This document shows, piece by piece, positions 1 to 9,915 of a DNA stretch of 64,000 bases. Where the stretch lies: the NCBI GenBank assembly GCA_965225895.1, contig CBDDBR010000011.1:1798001-1862000 (forward strand), read 5' to 3'. Position numbers and translations under genes: made by a program. Position 1 is the stretch's first letter, and each line of letters begins with the position of its first letter. The notes beneath the pieces were generated by a model, which ran no database searches, had not been told where the DNA came from, and was given only the letters and a program-made list of their open reading frames with translations. Source of the stretch: Endobugula sp965225895. Lineage in GTDB: Bacteria > Pseudomonadota > Gammaproteobacteria > Pseudomonadales > Cellvibrionaceae.

Positions 1-1167
1 ACACATTTTGAACCACGCATTATTCATCTGTATCAAGAGCAAAAAGACACTATTATTTTAATGCGTATGCCACTGCCACTTATTTTATTAAATGAGCAAT
101 GGGAAGGCATTGATAAAGAACAAAACATACCTTACACAAACAAAATAAAAGATGCTAATGGCGTTAATTATATTGTTGACCATCAATTTATAAGAAATAA
201 TTTAGATACATTTAAAACACTGATTCACAAGGGTTATAAAATAGAGAAAAACAGTCAACCACAAAATTATCTCGTGGATTCTATACACATATTTAACACC
301 GACAAAAGAAAACCATTTAGTAGTCTAGAGACAGCACTCGATAACTTTAGCGGGAATATTACAATAAAACCCGATGCACTGGATCTTTTTGATAGCGGCA
401 TTGATATCGCTTTACGATTGCCAAATACCTCTATCATTAAAAATGACATTTCTATACATAGTATTCTTGGCGATAAATTTAATGCGATTAATCGACTGGC
501 CAACATTGTGAACTTACACAGTGCACATCTCAACACATCTGAAACCACGGTAGGCATTCTCAACTATTCATCGATTCGCCAAGCATCAACTATTAAAAAA
601 TTACTAAACAGTTTTTACGATGGCGTAAAACATATTCTTATTGGTTTAGATCATGTATTGTTTGTTCTGTTGTTATTTTATAGCGCACCCACTTTTTTAA
701 GACTACTATCGCTCGCTACAGCCTTTACTATAGGCCACTCGTTCAGCTTGGTATTCGGCAATAATATACTCATATCATCCCCCTTATTCACGCCCAGCAT
801 AGAGCTATTGATTGCATTTTCAATTATGTTAAGCGCTGTAGCACTACTGACTAATAAAACAAAATTAATTGGCACCACACCCTTATTAATTATTGGAATC
901 ATTCATGGGTTTGGGTTTTCTTTTGTTTATAAAGAATTACAAAATGTAGGCGCAGAAACTAGCCTAGGAGAGCTTTTCTCATTTACTGCAGGTATTGAGG
1001 CAGGGCAAATCATTATTTATTGTATCGCATTTATAATCACACAAATTACTCAAAGCAAATTCCCTTTAATCAAACCGCTTAAATATCAAGTTTCTCTACT
1101 CGCCATTATTATTTCTATCTACTGGATACTGACACGCGCCACGCCTATAGTGCAGCACTTCGCTTAA
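1..1167 (+). CDS. HupE/UreJ-like membrane protein (5' end outside window)
   Basis: The reading frame is open from base 1, so the start lies outside the window; the first in-window ATG at 61 is probably internal. About 200 polar residues come first, with no motif I recognise. A membrane part follows with the HupE/UreJ_2 signature: GVKHILIGLDHVLFVLLLF, then TAFTIGHSFSL, IIHGFGFSFVY and the acidic helix TAGIEAGQII. At least five hydrophobic segments are visible. HupE/UreJ proteins are linked to nickel/cobalt or metallocentre transport, but this long form with an extracytoplasmic N-terminal region is mostly uncharacterised. No hydrogenase or urease gene is nearby, so the substrate is unknown. Confidence 0.75.
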   Translation, partial: THFEPRIIHLYQEQKDTIILMRMPLPLILLNEQWEGIDKEQNIPYTNKIKDANGVNYIVDHQFIRNNLDTFKTLIHKGYKIEKNSQPQNYLVDSIHIFNTDKRKPFSSLETALDNFSGNITIKPDALDLFDSGIDIALRLPNTSIIKNDISIHSILGDKFNAINRLANIVNLHSAHLNTSETTVGILNYSSIRQASTIKKLLNSFYDGVKHILIGLDHVLFVLLLFYSAPTFLRLLSLATAFTIGHSFSLVFGNNILISSPLFTPSIELLIAFSIMLSAVALLTNKTKLIGTTPLLIIGIIHGFGFSFVYKELQNVGAETSLGELFSFTAGIEAGQIIIYCIAFIITQITQSKFPLIKPLKYQVSLLAIIISIYWILTRATPIVQHFA

Positions 1168-1502
1168 TCGTTTCGCATTCATACAAACACCAATATAGCC
1201 AGCATACAACACGGCATATTGGTGTTTCTTACCAAAAGAAACATATTACAAACCAGTTAACACGCCTCACACGCCGAGCCATCATCTCCCTGCACTTATA
1301 TACATACGATAGAAACATTACTAATAGTAAATAAGGCAAAGACAATCACAGAAAAATATAGCCTGGCTATACAATGCTATTAACACAGGCAACGATAATA
1401 CATACGTTAATAATACGTCATATCACAACATGTATAACGAACGATTCTCTACGCTCATAAATCTAAAAACAATAGCAATACCTATGGCCATAATATACAG
1501 GC
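1168..1502. other. Gene-free stretch downstream of the HupE-like gene
   Basis: AT-rich DNA between two convergent genes, with no credible ORF. A short imperfect inverted repeat around 'caccaatatagcc...gcatattggtgtttctt' (about 1190-1229) may end transcription of the HupE-like gene. Nothing else was recognised. Confidence 0.5.
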
Positions 1503-1536
1503 AAAAAAAAGCCGGTGACATTTAACACCGGCTTTT
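1503..1536 (-). terminator. Rho-independent terminator of the porin gene
   Basis: Perfect 7-bp GC-rich stem (GCCGGTG at 1511-1517 with CACCGGC at 1526-1532) and an 8-nt loop. On the minus strand it is followed by eight T residues. It lies about 80 bp past the porin stop. A short T run on the other side may also serve the convergent gene. Confidence 0.85.
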
Positions 1537-1618
1537 AATGAAACAGTGACGATTAATTTATCGATACACATTGCATGTAAAGGTAACTATCTACACTGTT
1601 TCGACCCAGACGTAATAC

Positions 1619-2833
1619 TTAGAAAGCAAAGTTAACACCTACGTTAAGCAATGTTGTCTTTTCACCCGTAGGTGCAGGACTCGCTACAATAGAGGTTGCA
1701 AATTGCGACACTGTAGTCATGTTTGCATCTGCATCAACATAAGCCATTTGTGCATACAATGTTGTTGAATCACCCATAGTGTATTCATTACTTAATACTA
1801 ATGATTTAGTTTCTGAACCAAATGTAGGTGCAGCCGCTTTATCTTCATTAATATAGTAAGCAATTGTTGCTGTATTTTTAGTTGACCATTTGTAATCAAT
1901 ACCAAAACCTAAACCTTCTAAATCTAAGTTCTGAGTGCCAGAAGCATTGTTGTTCTCTGTACCTAAGTAATTAAGCTTTAAAGCAACATCACCTAAATTA
2001 AGTGCGATACCAAGACCCGTACTTTCAACAAGGTCTGCACCTGTTTGGTCATCTGTCATGTTTTGATATGAACCTGATAACGTCACTGCACCCGTTACAT
2101 ACGAAGCACCTAATGCGTAAATATCACCTTCATTCAATGAACCTTCTTGACCACCAAACGAATAAAGAATACCAAAGTCTACACCACCTACGTTGTTACG
2201 GTACTGTATAGAATTATTAAAGAAGATACCTACGTCATTATTGGTATTACGGCCATCACCACTTGCTGAAGAATTAACAGTTGAAAATAGCTGACTGAAA
2301 GCCCATGCATAAAGATTAGAGAATTGCTCTTTAAAAATACGAGGCTCAGTGCCCAAATGCGCTAGCAATGCTGGACCATATTGACGACCCGCGATTACCG
2401 TACCCCAATCACCCGTTAAACCAAGGTTCGCTTGACGACGAAAAAGAATAGATGATCCATTTTCTCCCGTTTCAGTTGCCGCATCACCTGTTGCATGTAG
2501 TCGACCATCATTAAGATCAAAATGCGCTTCTAAATTAAAAAATGCGCTGGTGTCGCCATCTAATTCGCGTGCACCTTTAAAACCAAACACGGTTTGTCTT
2601 AAGCCACTAGTTTCAATACTGGTTTTTTCTTCGCCATTAGTACTTGCATTGTCTTGGTAAAGCATACCTATATCAATAATACCGAACATAGACAATTTAG
2701 TCGTATCAGTTTCACCGATTAAGATATCAGCTGACGCTGTACCTGCCGCACTTGCTAAAACTAGCGTAGCTGCTAAAGACTTCAGCGGACGGCTCATTCC
2801 AAGCTTCGCTTGAGACATTTTTTTAACATTCAT
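1619..2833 (-). CDS. Outer-membrane porin, OmpC/Porin_4 type
   Basis: A 404-residue precursor. The signal peptide has a basic start (MNVKKMSQAK) and a hydrophobic core ending in an alanine-rich stretch before ADILIGE. The mature part has alternating polar/hydrophobic strands typical of a 16-stranded general porin. It ends in aromatic Phe (VGVNFAF), the Bam recognition signature. GGAGAG lies 7 nt before the ATG. It probably forms a general diffusion channel for small hydrophilic solutes. It is monocistronic, with its own terminator and a long AT-rich upstream region that suggests regulated expression. Selectivity cannot be read from sequence. Confidence 0.88.
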   Translation of the reverse strand: MNVKKMSQAKLGMSRPLKSLAATLVLASAAGTASADILIGETDTTKLSMFGIIDIGMLYQDNASTNGEEKTSIETSGLRQTVFGFKGARELDGDTSAFFNLEAHFDLNDGRLHATGDAATETGENGSSILFRRQANLGLTGDWGTVIAGRQYGPALLAHLGTEPRIFKEQFSNLYAWAFSQLFSTVNSSASGDGRNTNNDVGIFFNNSIQYRNNVGGVDFGILYSFGGQEGSLNEGDIYALGASYVTGAVTLSGSYQNMTDDQTGADLVESTGLGIALNLGDVALKLNYLGTENNNASGTQNLDLEGLGFGIDYKWSTKNTATIAYYINEDKAAAPTFGSETKSLVLSNEYTMGDSTTLYAQMAYVDADANMTTVSQFATSIVASPAPTGEKTTLLNVGVNFAF

Positions 2834-3630
2834 GTAGTACTCTCCAAAGGAATTTTATAGTTAGATTTATCAATGAAACTTATTAACAATGACCTTTATT
2901 TAGCTAAATCACTAATAATAAATATTCATCTATCCGCAGGAGTATTTGCAGATTACATGCCAATTACATTTGACACACAAAAACGAGCAATAAACCCATT
3001 AGCAAAAGTGCTTTATTTAATATTTTTTAAAAAGAATATTGGAAAAAACTATTAGAGAAATAGTGGAAAATTAATATTTACATGAAAAAAAATCACATGA
3101 AAATCAAAGACTTGAAAAGAACGATAAAAAATAAAAATTATCGGAAATAAAAAAACTGAGAAGAATTGAAAATTTAAAAAAAATACAGAGGGGAAATCAT
3201 TTAAAAACAAAAAAATTACATAAAAGCAAGATGTGAAACAGGTTGTATCACGCAACGCAACACACTGTGTCGAAAAATAGCTTCATATTGACAGGTTATA
3301 CAGAGTGTATATATAGGATTACCAATTAAAAAATTAGTTCAAAAAAACATTAAAAAAATTTAACAAAAATGATTATAAAAATAATAACGCTTAAAATCGT
3401 ACACAAAAATATTAACTATAAAACAACAAACAATAATATTATAACGTTTTAAAAATAACGTAGAAAATATTATTGTTCATCTGGCTATAAAACCGACCTT
3501 TCAATAGAGAGGCGAACATGACATTGACATAACGTTACAAAAATATAATGTAGCATCATCCAACATGAGACAGCCCTTACCAAAAATACAACACCAAACA
3601 ACCTTAATATATTTTTATGTACATTAATTT
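2834..3630. other. Long AT-rich intergenic region upstream of the porin
   Basis: About 800 bp with no convincing gene. Short frames at 2873-3055 (+) and 3052-3255 (-) look compositional; the second is simply Phe/Ile-rich because it is antisense to a purine-rich strand. From about 3055 to 3240 the plus strand is almost all A and G. The porin promoter must lie near the left end. No known RNA family was recognised. Confidence 0.5.
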
Positions 3631-4209
3631 TTAGTCAGCATCGTACATCACTCGATGTAATGTGCTGCGATCTTCATGCTTAAAGTCTTTTCCATAAATA
3701 TGTAATGACATTATCTCGTGATAACTTAATTCATTATCGTTTACTGTGAGCATCATGGTGAATGCGTGAGTTTTTGCTTTTTCAGACATAAATGGCGATT
3801 GCACAATACCGTACGTTTCACTACCTGCCTGCGCCTCAACAACAAACACACTATCACCGTCACGCTCTTGATATTGGCCGCCAGCAAGAACACAAACCCC
3901 TCTAGGAATAGTAAGGGAGTGCATAATCACCCCTGTTGCAGGCTCATAAATCCAATGACCTATTTGATCATGAAAGATTAATCCATTTTTTGCGCGTCGA
4001 ACAACGTGGTGATATTTTAATGCCACCAACGCTTGTTCTTCTGCGTTTTCTGCACTGCCTGCAATAGAAAACGTCATTTCATCCGTAAACTGACTTTCAT
4101 CTACATTCGCTTGATTATCAGGCGCTTTATCAATACCTTTATTACCCGACCAGCGACCAATTAATTGCGCTAAAGGGCCATAATCAACACCGTCAATTAC
4201 TGTATTCAT
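3631..4209 (-). CDS. Haem-binding beta-barrel (nitrobindin/THAP4-like) protein
   Basis: A 192-residue protein of the bacterial FABP-like/nitrobindin family. The N-terminal LIGRWSGNKGIDKAP matches the family's G-x-W-x-G turn. The middle block with HWIYEPATGVIMHSL and IPRGVCVLAGG is typical of the proteobacterial branch. A C-terminal DRSTLHRV could supply the axial histidine, which is inference. Relatives are small cytoplasmic barrels that may bind haem and react with NO or peroxynitrite. The start at 4209 is chosen because AGGAAAG sits 7 nt before this ATG; a 16-residue longer frame lacks such a site. Confidence 0.75.
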   Translation of the reverse strand: MNTVIDGVDYGPLAQLIGRWSGNKGIDKAPDNQANVDESQFTDEMTFSIAGSAENAEEQALVALKYHHVVRRAKNGLIFHDQIGHWIYEPATGVIMHSLTIPRGVCVLAGGQYQERDGDSVFVVEAQAGSETYGIVQSPFMSEKAKTHAFTMMLTVNDNELSYHEIMSLHIYGKDFKHEDRSTLHRVMYDAD

Positions 4210-4353
4210 TTCACTTTCCTTTCTTACATATTCATTATATAAAACACGCTCCATCACATATCATTCAATAATATAGACAGAATAAAAACGACAAAACACA
4301 AGTTACTTACCAAAGAACAAAAAGCATATAGCCAAAAATAGCAGCCTTAAAAC

Positions 4354-4396
4354 GAAAAAAACAATACAAATAGAGCAGCTACTTGTATTGTTTTTT
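4354..4396 (-). terminator. Terminator of the oad operon
   Basis: Perfect 10-bp stem AACAATACAA / TTGTATTGTT (4360-4369 and 4383-4392). The minus strand carries a T tract after it. It lies just past the oadB stop. Confidence 0.8.
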
Positions 4397-4423
4397 GATT
4401 CGCATTAAATGCGAGTAATAAGG

Positions 4424-5593
4424 CTATTTAAGATAACTTAACATCACACCTGCAGCAACCGCCGAACCAATGACACCAGCTACATTAGGCCCCATAGCAT
4501 GCATTAATAAGAAGTTTTGACCATTTGCCTCTAAACCTACCTTATTAGAGACCCGCGCCGCCATGGGCACAGCTGATACGCCTGCCGAACCAATTAATGG
4601 ATTAATCTTATTATCGGGCGAGAACACATTCATCAACTTCGCCATTAAAACGCCACTCATAGTACCAATACAAAAAGCGACTAAGCCCAGCAATAAAATA
4701 CCAATGGTTTCAACGTTTAAGAATGAGTCCGAGCTTAACTTTGCACCCACCCCCAAACCTAAGAAAATAGTCACAATATTGATTAATGCATTTTGTACCG
4801 TATCACTTAAACGATCCACCACACCCGATTCTTTCATTAAGTTACCAAAACAAAACATGCCTAATAGTGGTACCGCACTGGGTAATAGCAACGCCACGAG
4901 AATCAATAATATTAAAGGAAAACAAATTTTCTCTGTCGTAGACACTACGCGTAATTGCTTCATCACAATTTTACGCTCTTCTACATTTGTAAACGCCTTC
5001 ATAATAGGCGGCTGAATCATAGGTACCAATGCCATATAAGAATAAGCAGCAACGGCAATAGCACCAAGTAATTCTGGTGCTAACTGACTAGATACAAAAA
5101 TAGATGTTGGGCCATCTGCGCCGCCAATAATACCGATGGCAGCGGCTTGAGCAAGACTATAGTCAACAAGCCCTGTTTGACTTAATGCCATCGCACCAAT
5201 GACCGTAGCAAAAATACCAAACTGTGCGGCCGCACCTAATAATAAGGTTTTAGGGTTCGCCAACAACGGACCAAAGTCTGTCATAGCGCCCACACCCATA
5301 AAGATTATCAACGGGAAAATACCCGTTTCGATACCAATATGAAACACGTAGTACAGTAAACCACCCGCTGACTCTAAGTGACCGTCTGCCGCATAGACTG
5401 GCTCGGCATATAAGCCTGCACCTGGTACATTCACCATTACACAGCCAATACCGATAGGAATAAGTAACAAGGGTTCAAACTTTTTATGGATGGCTAAAAA
5501 CAACAACAGTAAGCCAATAAGGATCATAAATCCTTGCCCAAACTCCATGTTGGCTATACCAGAATCCATTAATAAATTATTTAATTTTTCCAC
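4424..5593 (-). CDS. oadB: Na+-pumping oxaloacetate decarboxylase, beta subunit
   Basis: Integral membrane subunit that decarboxylates carboxybiotin and couples this to Na+ export. It has 389 residues and about nine hydrophobic segments. The conserved IGIIGGADGPTSIFVSS places an Asp at residue 160; this Asp is the key Na+-linked residue in the family (D203 in Klebsiella, matched by inference). GSAGVSAVPMAARVSNK near the C-terminus is also a family hallmark. It is the last gene of oadGAB, 21 bp after oadA, and a hairpin terminator follows. The close methylmalonyl-CoA decarboxylase beta subunit is excluded because the alpha subunit next door is of the OadA type. Confidence 0.93.
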   Translation of the reverse strand: MEKLNNLLMDSGIANMEFGQGFMILIGLLLLFLAIHKKFEPLLLIPIGIGCVMVNVPGAGLYAEPVYAADGHLESAGGLLYYVFHIGIETGIFPLIIFMGVGAMTDFGPLLANPKTLLLGAAAQFGIFATVIGAMALSQTGLVDYSLAQAAAIGIIGGADGPTSIFVSSQLAPELLGAIAVAAYSYMALVPMIQPPIMKAFTNVEERKIVMKQLRVVSTTEKICFPLILLILVALLLPSAVPLLGMFCFGNLMKESGVVDRLSDTVQNALINIVTIFLGLGVGAKLSSDSFLNVETIGILLLGLVAFCIGTMSGVLMAKLMNVFSPDNKINPLIGSAGVSAVPMAARVSNKVGLEANGQNFLLMHAMGPNVAGVIGSAVAAGVMLSYLK

Positions 5594-5614
5594 AATCTTT
5601 CGCCTCTATTAATG

Positions 5615-7438
5615 CTATAGCGCTAACAAAATATCATCAACAGAAACGGTGTCACCCGGCTTCACTGATACTGAACTTACAACACCATCGTGTGGCGCTT
5701 TAATTTCAGTTTCCATTTTCATGGCTTCTAAAATAATCAGTACCTGACCTTCTTTTACAACAGCTTGTGGCTGCACTAATACTTGGAAGATATTACCCGA
5801 CAGTGGCGACTTGATCAGCTCACCTGTAGCACTTGTGGCTTCACCAGCACTTGCCACACTCGCTTTATCGTTACCGCCAATATGAGTGATAAATGTTTGG
5901 CCATCAACAGAGACATGCACTTCGCCTGTATCACCTTGTACCTGTGCACTATAGGTTTGACCATTAAGGTTAACCGTATAAGCACCATTGCTAGCCATAT
6001 GACTCGCGCTAGTATTAGCCGCTTCTTCTAGAACAGGCGCTGGCTCAAATGCATCAGGGTTTCCTCTGTTCTCAAAGAACTGCAAACCAATTTGCGGGAA
6101 CAACGCATAAGTTAACACGTCATCAATATCCCCTTCGCCACTTTCATTGGCAAACACCAAGCCTTTTTCGGCCGCAAGACCACCTAATTCAGCCGTTAGC
6201 TTATCCATTTCAGGCTCTAACAAATCCGCAGGACGACAAGTAATCGCTTCGCCGCCGTCTAGCACTCGCGACTGTAATTCAGCATTGAACGGAGCGGGTG
6301 CCGCACCGTACTCACCTTTTAAAATGCCTTGAGTTTCTTTTGATATGCTCTTATAACGCTCACCCGTCAGTACATTAATGACTGCTTGCGTACCAACGAT
6401 TTGCGATGTAGGTGTTACTAATGGAATATATCCAAGGTCTTCACGCACGCGAGGAATTTCTTCTAGCACAGCATCAAACTGATCACTTGCACCCTGCTCT
6501 TTTAATTGGCTTTCCATATTGGTCAGCATACCGCCAGGCACTTGAGCAATAAGAATACGTGCATCTACACCACGTAGCGTTCCTTCATAACGGGCATACT
6601 TTTTACGAATATCACGAAAATACGCTGCAATCTCTTCTAATGCCACAAGATCTAACTCAGGATCACGATCCGTGCCTTGCAAGGCTGCCACTACCGATTC
6701 TGTTGGCGAATGACCATACGTCATCGACATAGATGAAATAGCGGTATCTACATGGTCAATACCCGCTTCAATGGCTTTTAAAATTGTCATCGACGATAAA
6801 CCAGCCGTCGCATGCGCATGTAATGCAATAGGAATATCAATACTGCTCTTTAGCTTTGATACCAGCTCATAGGCTTCATAAGGCGTTAAAATACCCGCCA
6901 TATCTTTAATCGCTAAAGAATCGGCTCCCATATCTTCTATCTGCTTAGCAAGGTCTAACCAGCATTGCTGGTTATGTACAGGGCTTGTGGTATATGACAA
7001 GGTTCCCTGCGCATGCCCACCTTGCTTTTTAACGGCCTGCATCGCAGTCATCATATTGCGCGGGTCATTCATTGCATCAAACACACGGAATACATCAACA
7101 CCATTGGTGACGGCACGCTCAACAAATTTTTCTACAACATCATCAGCATAATGACGATAACCCAATAAATTTTGCCCACGTAACAGCATTTGCTGTTTGG
7201 TATTAGGCATCGCTTTTTTAAGCTCACGGATACGATCCCAAGGGTCTTCACCCAAGTAACGAATACACGAATCAAATGTTGCGCCCCCCCACGTTTCTAA
7301 TGACCAATAGCCAATACTGTCGAGCTTAGCGGCAATAGGTAGCATGTCGTCGATACGTAAACGAGTAGCAAAAAGTGATTGATGAGCGTCGCGTAAAACA
7401 ACGTCTGTGATTTTTACAGGGTTCTTAGTCGTTTTCAT
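5615..7438 (-). CDS. oadA: Oxaloacetate decarboxylase, alpha (carboxyltransferase/biotin) subunit
   Basis: Cytoplasmic subunit that moves CO2 from oxaloacetate to its own biotin. Order in 607 residues: an HMGL-like TIM barrel (ITDVVLRDAHQSLFATR at the start, metal-binding HAHATAG around residue 208), a conserved PYC/OADA domain, then a linker and a C-terminal biotinyl domain with EAMKMET, the biotinylated Lys being about K574. Length and order match OadA. Pyruvate carboxylase subunit B is an alternative for isolated genes, but the oadG and oadB neighbours settle it. It gives pyruvate plus a Na+ gradient from oxaloacetate. Confidence 0.93.
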   Translation of the reverse strand: MKTTKNPVKITDVVLRDAHQSLFATRLRIDDMLPIAAKLDSIGYWSLETWGGATFDSCIRYLGEDPWDRIRELKKAMPNTKQQMLLRGQNLLGYRHYADDVVEKFVERAVTNGVDVFRVFDAMNDPRNMMTAMQAVKKQGGHAQGTLSYTTSPVHNQQCWLDLAKQIEDMGADSLAIKDMAGILTPYEAYELVSKLKSSIDIPIALHAHATAGLSSMTILKAIEAGIDHVDTAISSMSMTYGHSPTESVVAALQGTDRDPELDLVALEEIAAYFRDIRKKYARYEGTLRGVDARILIAQVPGGMLTNMESQLKEQGASDQFDAVLEEIPRVREDLGYIPLVTPTSQIVGTQAVINVLTGERYKSISKETQGILKGEYGAAPAPFNAELQSRVLDGGEAITCRPADLLEPEMDKLTAELGGLAAEKGLVFANESGEGDIDDVLTYALFPQIGLQFFENRGNPDAFEPAPVLEEAANTSASHMASNGAYTVNLNGQTYSAQVQGDTGEVHVSVDGQTFITHIGGNDKASVASAGEATSATGELIKSPLSGNIFQVLVQPQAVVKEGQVLIILEAMKMETEIKAPHDGVVSSVSVKPGDTVSVDDILLAL

Positions 7439-7503
7439 ACTATTGATACTTTATTGAAGTTAAACGTAGCTAAATAAAACTGAATGAACTAAACGCGGCA
7501 AAG

Positions 7504-7716
7504 TTAGCCGTGTGTAGATTGGGAGTGATGATGTTGAGCGGCTGCAGCTACTGCCACAATAGCAGCAGAATTATCGGACACCTCAACAGCAGGCGTCATA
7601 CGCTGAATAATAGCGGTCATTGTAAGTACAGAAACAATCAATAACAGTAAAAATACAAACACTGTTCCCATACCCAACCCCATTAACAATAGGGTATCTA
7701 ACCATATATCTGACAT
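7504..7716 (-). CDS. oadG: Oxaloacetate decarboxylase, gamma subunit
   Basis: A 70-residue single-span membrane protein: a hydrophobic helix in residues 9-38, a short polar stretch, and a His-rich tail (AAAQHHHSQSTHG). The tail fits the Zn2+-binding C-terminus of OadG, which aids carboxyl transfer and assembles alpha with beta. It is first in oadGAB, 65 bp before oadA. Sequence conservation is low in this family, so the call rests on size, topology and position. Confidence 0.85.
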   Translation of the reverse strand: MSDIWLDTLLLMGLGMGTVFVFLLLLIVSVLTMTAIIQRMTPAVEVSDNSAAIVAVAAAAQHHHSQSTHG

Positions 7717-7802
7717 TTGCTACCCCGTTTATTAATGACATAAAAAAGCAATTTTAATCAAACCCATACGAAAAGTCACTATTTACTCTACATATTGATG
7801 CT

Positions 7803-9089
7803 TTATTGATCAAACCCTAAGTACTCAGGAAACAAAACCAGCAGTACAACCAAGAGGATTTGTATCGCAATAAATGGCATTACGCCCTTATAAATCGTCG
7901 CCACTTTCACATTCGGGGGCGACACCCCTTTTAGGTAAAACAGGCTAAATCCAAAAGGCGGCGTCATAAATGACGACTGTAAATTCATAGCTATTAAAAT
8001 GGCAAACCACACCATATTTAACCCTAACAACTCAGCAATAGGCACTAAAATAGGCACAACAATAAAAGCAATTTCAACAAAATCGATAAAAAAGCCTAAT
8101 ATAAAAATAATCAGCATGGCGACCAATAAAAATGTCCACTGCTCTCCTGGTAGAGTGCTCAAATAGGATTCAACAATCGTATCGCCCCCTGAGTAAGTAA
8201 ACACCATAGAAAATGCTGTTGCGCCAATTAACACCGCAAATACCATAGAGGTCACTTTTACCGTTTCCTTGCCTGCATCGGTTACCACGCACCACGTCAA
8301 CTGACCATAATACTTTGCCAACAACATAGCCCCTACTACACCCAATGCCGATGATTCCGTTGGCGTTGCCACCCCCGATAAAATTGAACCCAACACAATA
8401 ACAATTAGCGCTAAGGGTGGAATAATATTAGCGAGAGCCTGAATAATTTGCTGTGTTTTTCGCTCTTCAGAGCAAGGGACAGGAGGCGCGACAAGCGGGT
8501 TTAGAGTGGTGTACACCACAACATATAATAAATAAAAGCCAATCAACACCAATCCTGGAATCATTGCGGCTTTAAACAGATCGCCAACAGGCACCCCCAT
8601 GACATCACCCAAAATAATCAAAATAATAGAGGGTGGAATAATTTGCCCTAGTGTACCCGCCGCACAAATAACACCAGTTGCTAACCGCTGATCATATCCA
8701 TACTTGAGCATCACGGGTAATGAGATCACCCCCATCGCCACAACGCTAGCACCTACAACGCCTGTTGATGCAGCTAAAAAAGCACCCACAATAATCGTTG
8801 AGACTGCTAATCCTCCTGACAAAGAACCAAACAGCTTGCCCATGGATTCCAACAACCGCTCGGCCAATCCTGTTTTTTGTAGCAGCACGCCCATTAAAAT
8901 AAACATAGGAATGGCCATAAGAATCGTATTATCCATAATGGAATATAGGCGATAGGGAAAAAACGCAAAAAGCTCAATTCCTTCGACCCAGAACCCCACC
9001 AGTAATGACAAACCTGCAAATGTTAGCGCTATAGGGTAGCCAACAAATAAAAAAAGCAGTGCGATAAAAAAAAGAAAAAGACCAATCAT
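7803..9089 (-). CDS. dctM: TRAP transporter large membrane subunit (DctM type)
   Basis: A 428-residue, 12-segment membrane protein of the TRAP DctM family, the subunit that carries solute with Na+. Conserved blocks include TGVVGASVVAMGVISLP near residue 110, AAGTLGQIIPPS and FMTPPFGFSLFYLKG. Its start overlaps dctQ by 4 bp (ATGA type), showing translational coupling. The genes sit just upstream of oadGAB in the same direction, which suggests uptake of a C4-dicarboxylate or similar acid feeding oxaloacetate, but this is inference because the binding protein that would set specificity is not here. Confidence 0.9.
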   Translation of the reverse strand: MIGLFLFFIALLFLFVGYPIALTFAGLSLLVGFWVEGIELFAFFPYRLYSIMDNTILMAIPMFILMGVLLQKTGLAERLLESMGKLFGSLSGGLAVSTIIVGAFLAASTGVVGASVVAMGVISLPVMLKYGYDQRLATGVICAAGTLGQIIPPSIILIILGDVMGVPVGDLFKAAMIPGLVLIGFYLLYVVVYTTLNPLVAPPVPCSEERKTQQIIQALANIIPPLALIVIVLGSILSGVATPTESSALGVVGAMLLAKYYGQLTWCVVTDAGKETVKVTSMVFAVLIGATAFSMVFTYSGGDTIVESYLSTLPGEQWTFLLVAMLIIFILGFFIDFVEIAFIVVPILVPIAELLGLNMVWFAILIAMNLQSSFMTPPFGFSLFYLKGVSPPNVKVATIYKGVMPFIAIQILLVVLLVLFPEYLGFDQ

Positions 9090-9676
9090 TTACGGCTCTC
9101 CTCTACAGCGGTTTTTTTCTCTTCTTGAATAACCAAAAATTCACTCAGCATCACCGTGACAACACTTAAAATAAGAAATACAAACGCCATTGGTATTAAT
9201 AACTTACCGGGCCATAAACGTGGCAAGCTGCCAGGATCACCTTTGTTTTCCATACTTTCAAACGACTCATAAAAAAAGTCTGCACCGTAATACACAATCA
9301 ATAAAGCAAACGGCAAAGTAAAAACAAAACCACCCACAATATTAATCCATGCTTGTGTCGTGCGAGAGAATCGCTCATACAACACATCAACACGTACATG
9401 GGCATTATCGCGCAAGGTATAACCCAACCCCAATAAAAACACAGCCGAAAAAAAGTGCCATTCCATTTCTTGCATGCCGACACTGCCCAACCAGCTCACA
9501 TGCTCATTAAACCAATCAATCGCGGCGATCCATTGCAAGTGCCGAAACACATCAAACACCACGTAGCGCACCAATACATCAATAAAAATATTAGCTACCA
9601 TCAATAACAATGCCGCGATACAAACATAACCCGACACATCGATAATTTTATGCAATATGCGTAATACCACTTTCAT
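9086..9676 (-). CDS. dctQ: TRAP transporter small membrane subunit (DctQ type)
   Basis: A 196-residue protein with four hydrophobic segments (about 15-40, 70-90, 108-130, 155-180). It carries the DctQ-type MQEMEWHFFSAVFLLGLGYTL motif in two halves and DNAHVRVDVLYERF. It forms the membrane complex with DctM. No DctP-type periplasmic binding protein lies next to it: only 239 bp separate it from an unrelated gene. The receptor is therefore encoded elsewhere or lost. Confidence 0.87.
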   Translation of the reverse strand: MKVVLRILHKIIDVSGYVCIAALLLMVANIFIDVLVRYVVFDVFRHLQWIAAIDWFNEHVSWLGSVGMQEMEWHFFSAVFLLGLGYTLRDNAHVRVDVLYERFSRTTQAWINIVGGFVFTLPFALLIVYYGADFFYESFESMENKGDPGSLPRLWPGKLLIPMAFVFLILSVVTVMLSEFLVIQEEKKTAVEESRK

Positions 9677-9856
9677 TATTGTATTTTTTCACCTGTTACT
9701 TTGTTAATTCACACTTTACTTATTCTTGCAGTGAATAGTCGCTGTTTTCTATCTGCTCTAATAAAGGCATATCATAACACTACCCATGAATCGCCATAAA
9801 ATACACAATATGCACTTGTAACAAAAACTATTACATCAACAAATAATGTAGACATT

Positions 9857-9888
9857 AAAAAAGCGAGACTTTAATAAGGCTCGCTTTT
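9857..9888 (-). terminator. Terminator after the small TPR-like gene
   Basis: A 9-bp stem AAAAGCGAG / CTCGCTTTT (9859-9867 and 9880-9888) with a run of T on the minus strand. It sits 27 bp past the stop of the gene at 9916. Confidence 0.75.
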
Positions 9889-9915
9889 ACATTTATTTTA
9901 TATCACTCATTGCTG

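Noticed and set aside
2873..3255. Two short frames upstream of the porin (60 and 67 codons, opposite strands)
   Set aside because: Compositional: one is Phe/Ile-rich because it opposes a purine tract. No ribosome site or family.
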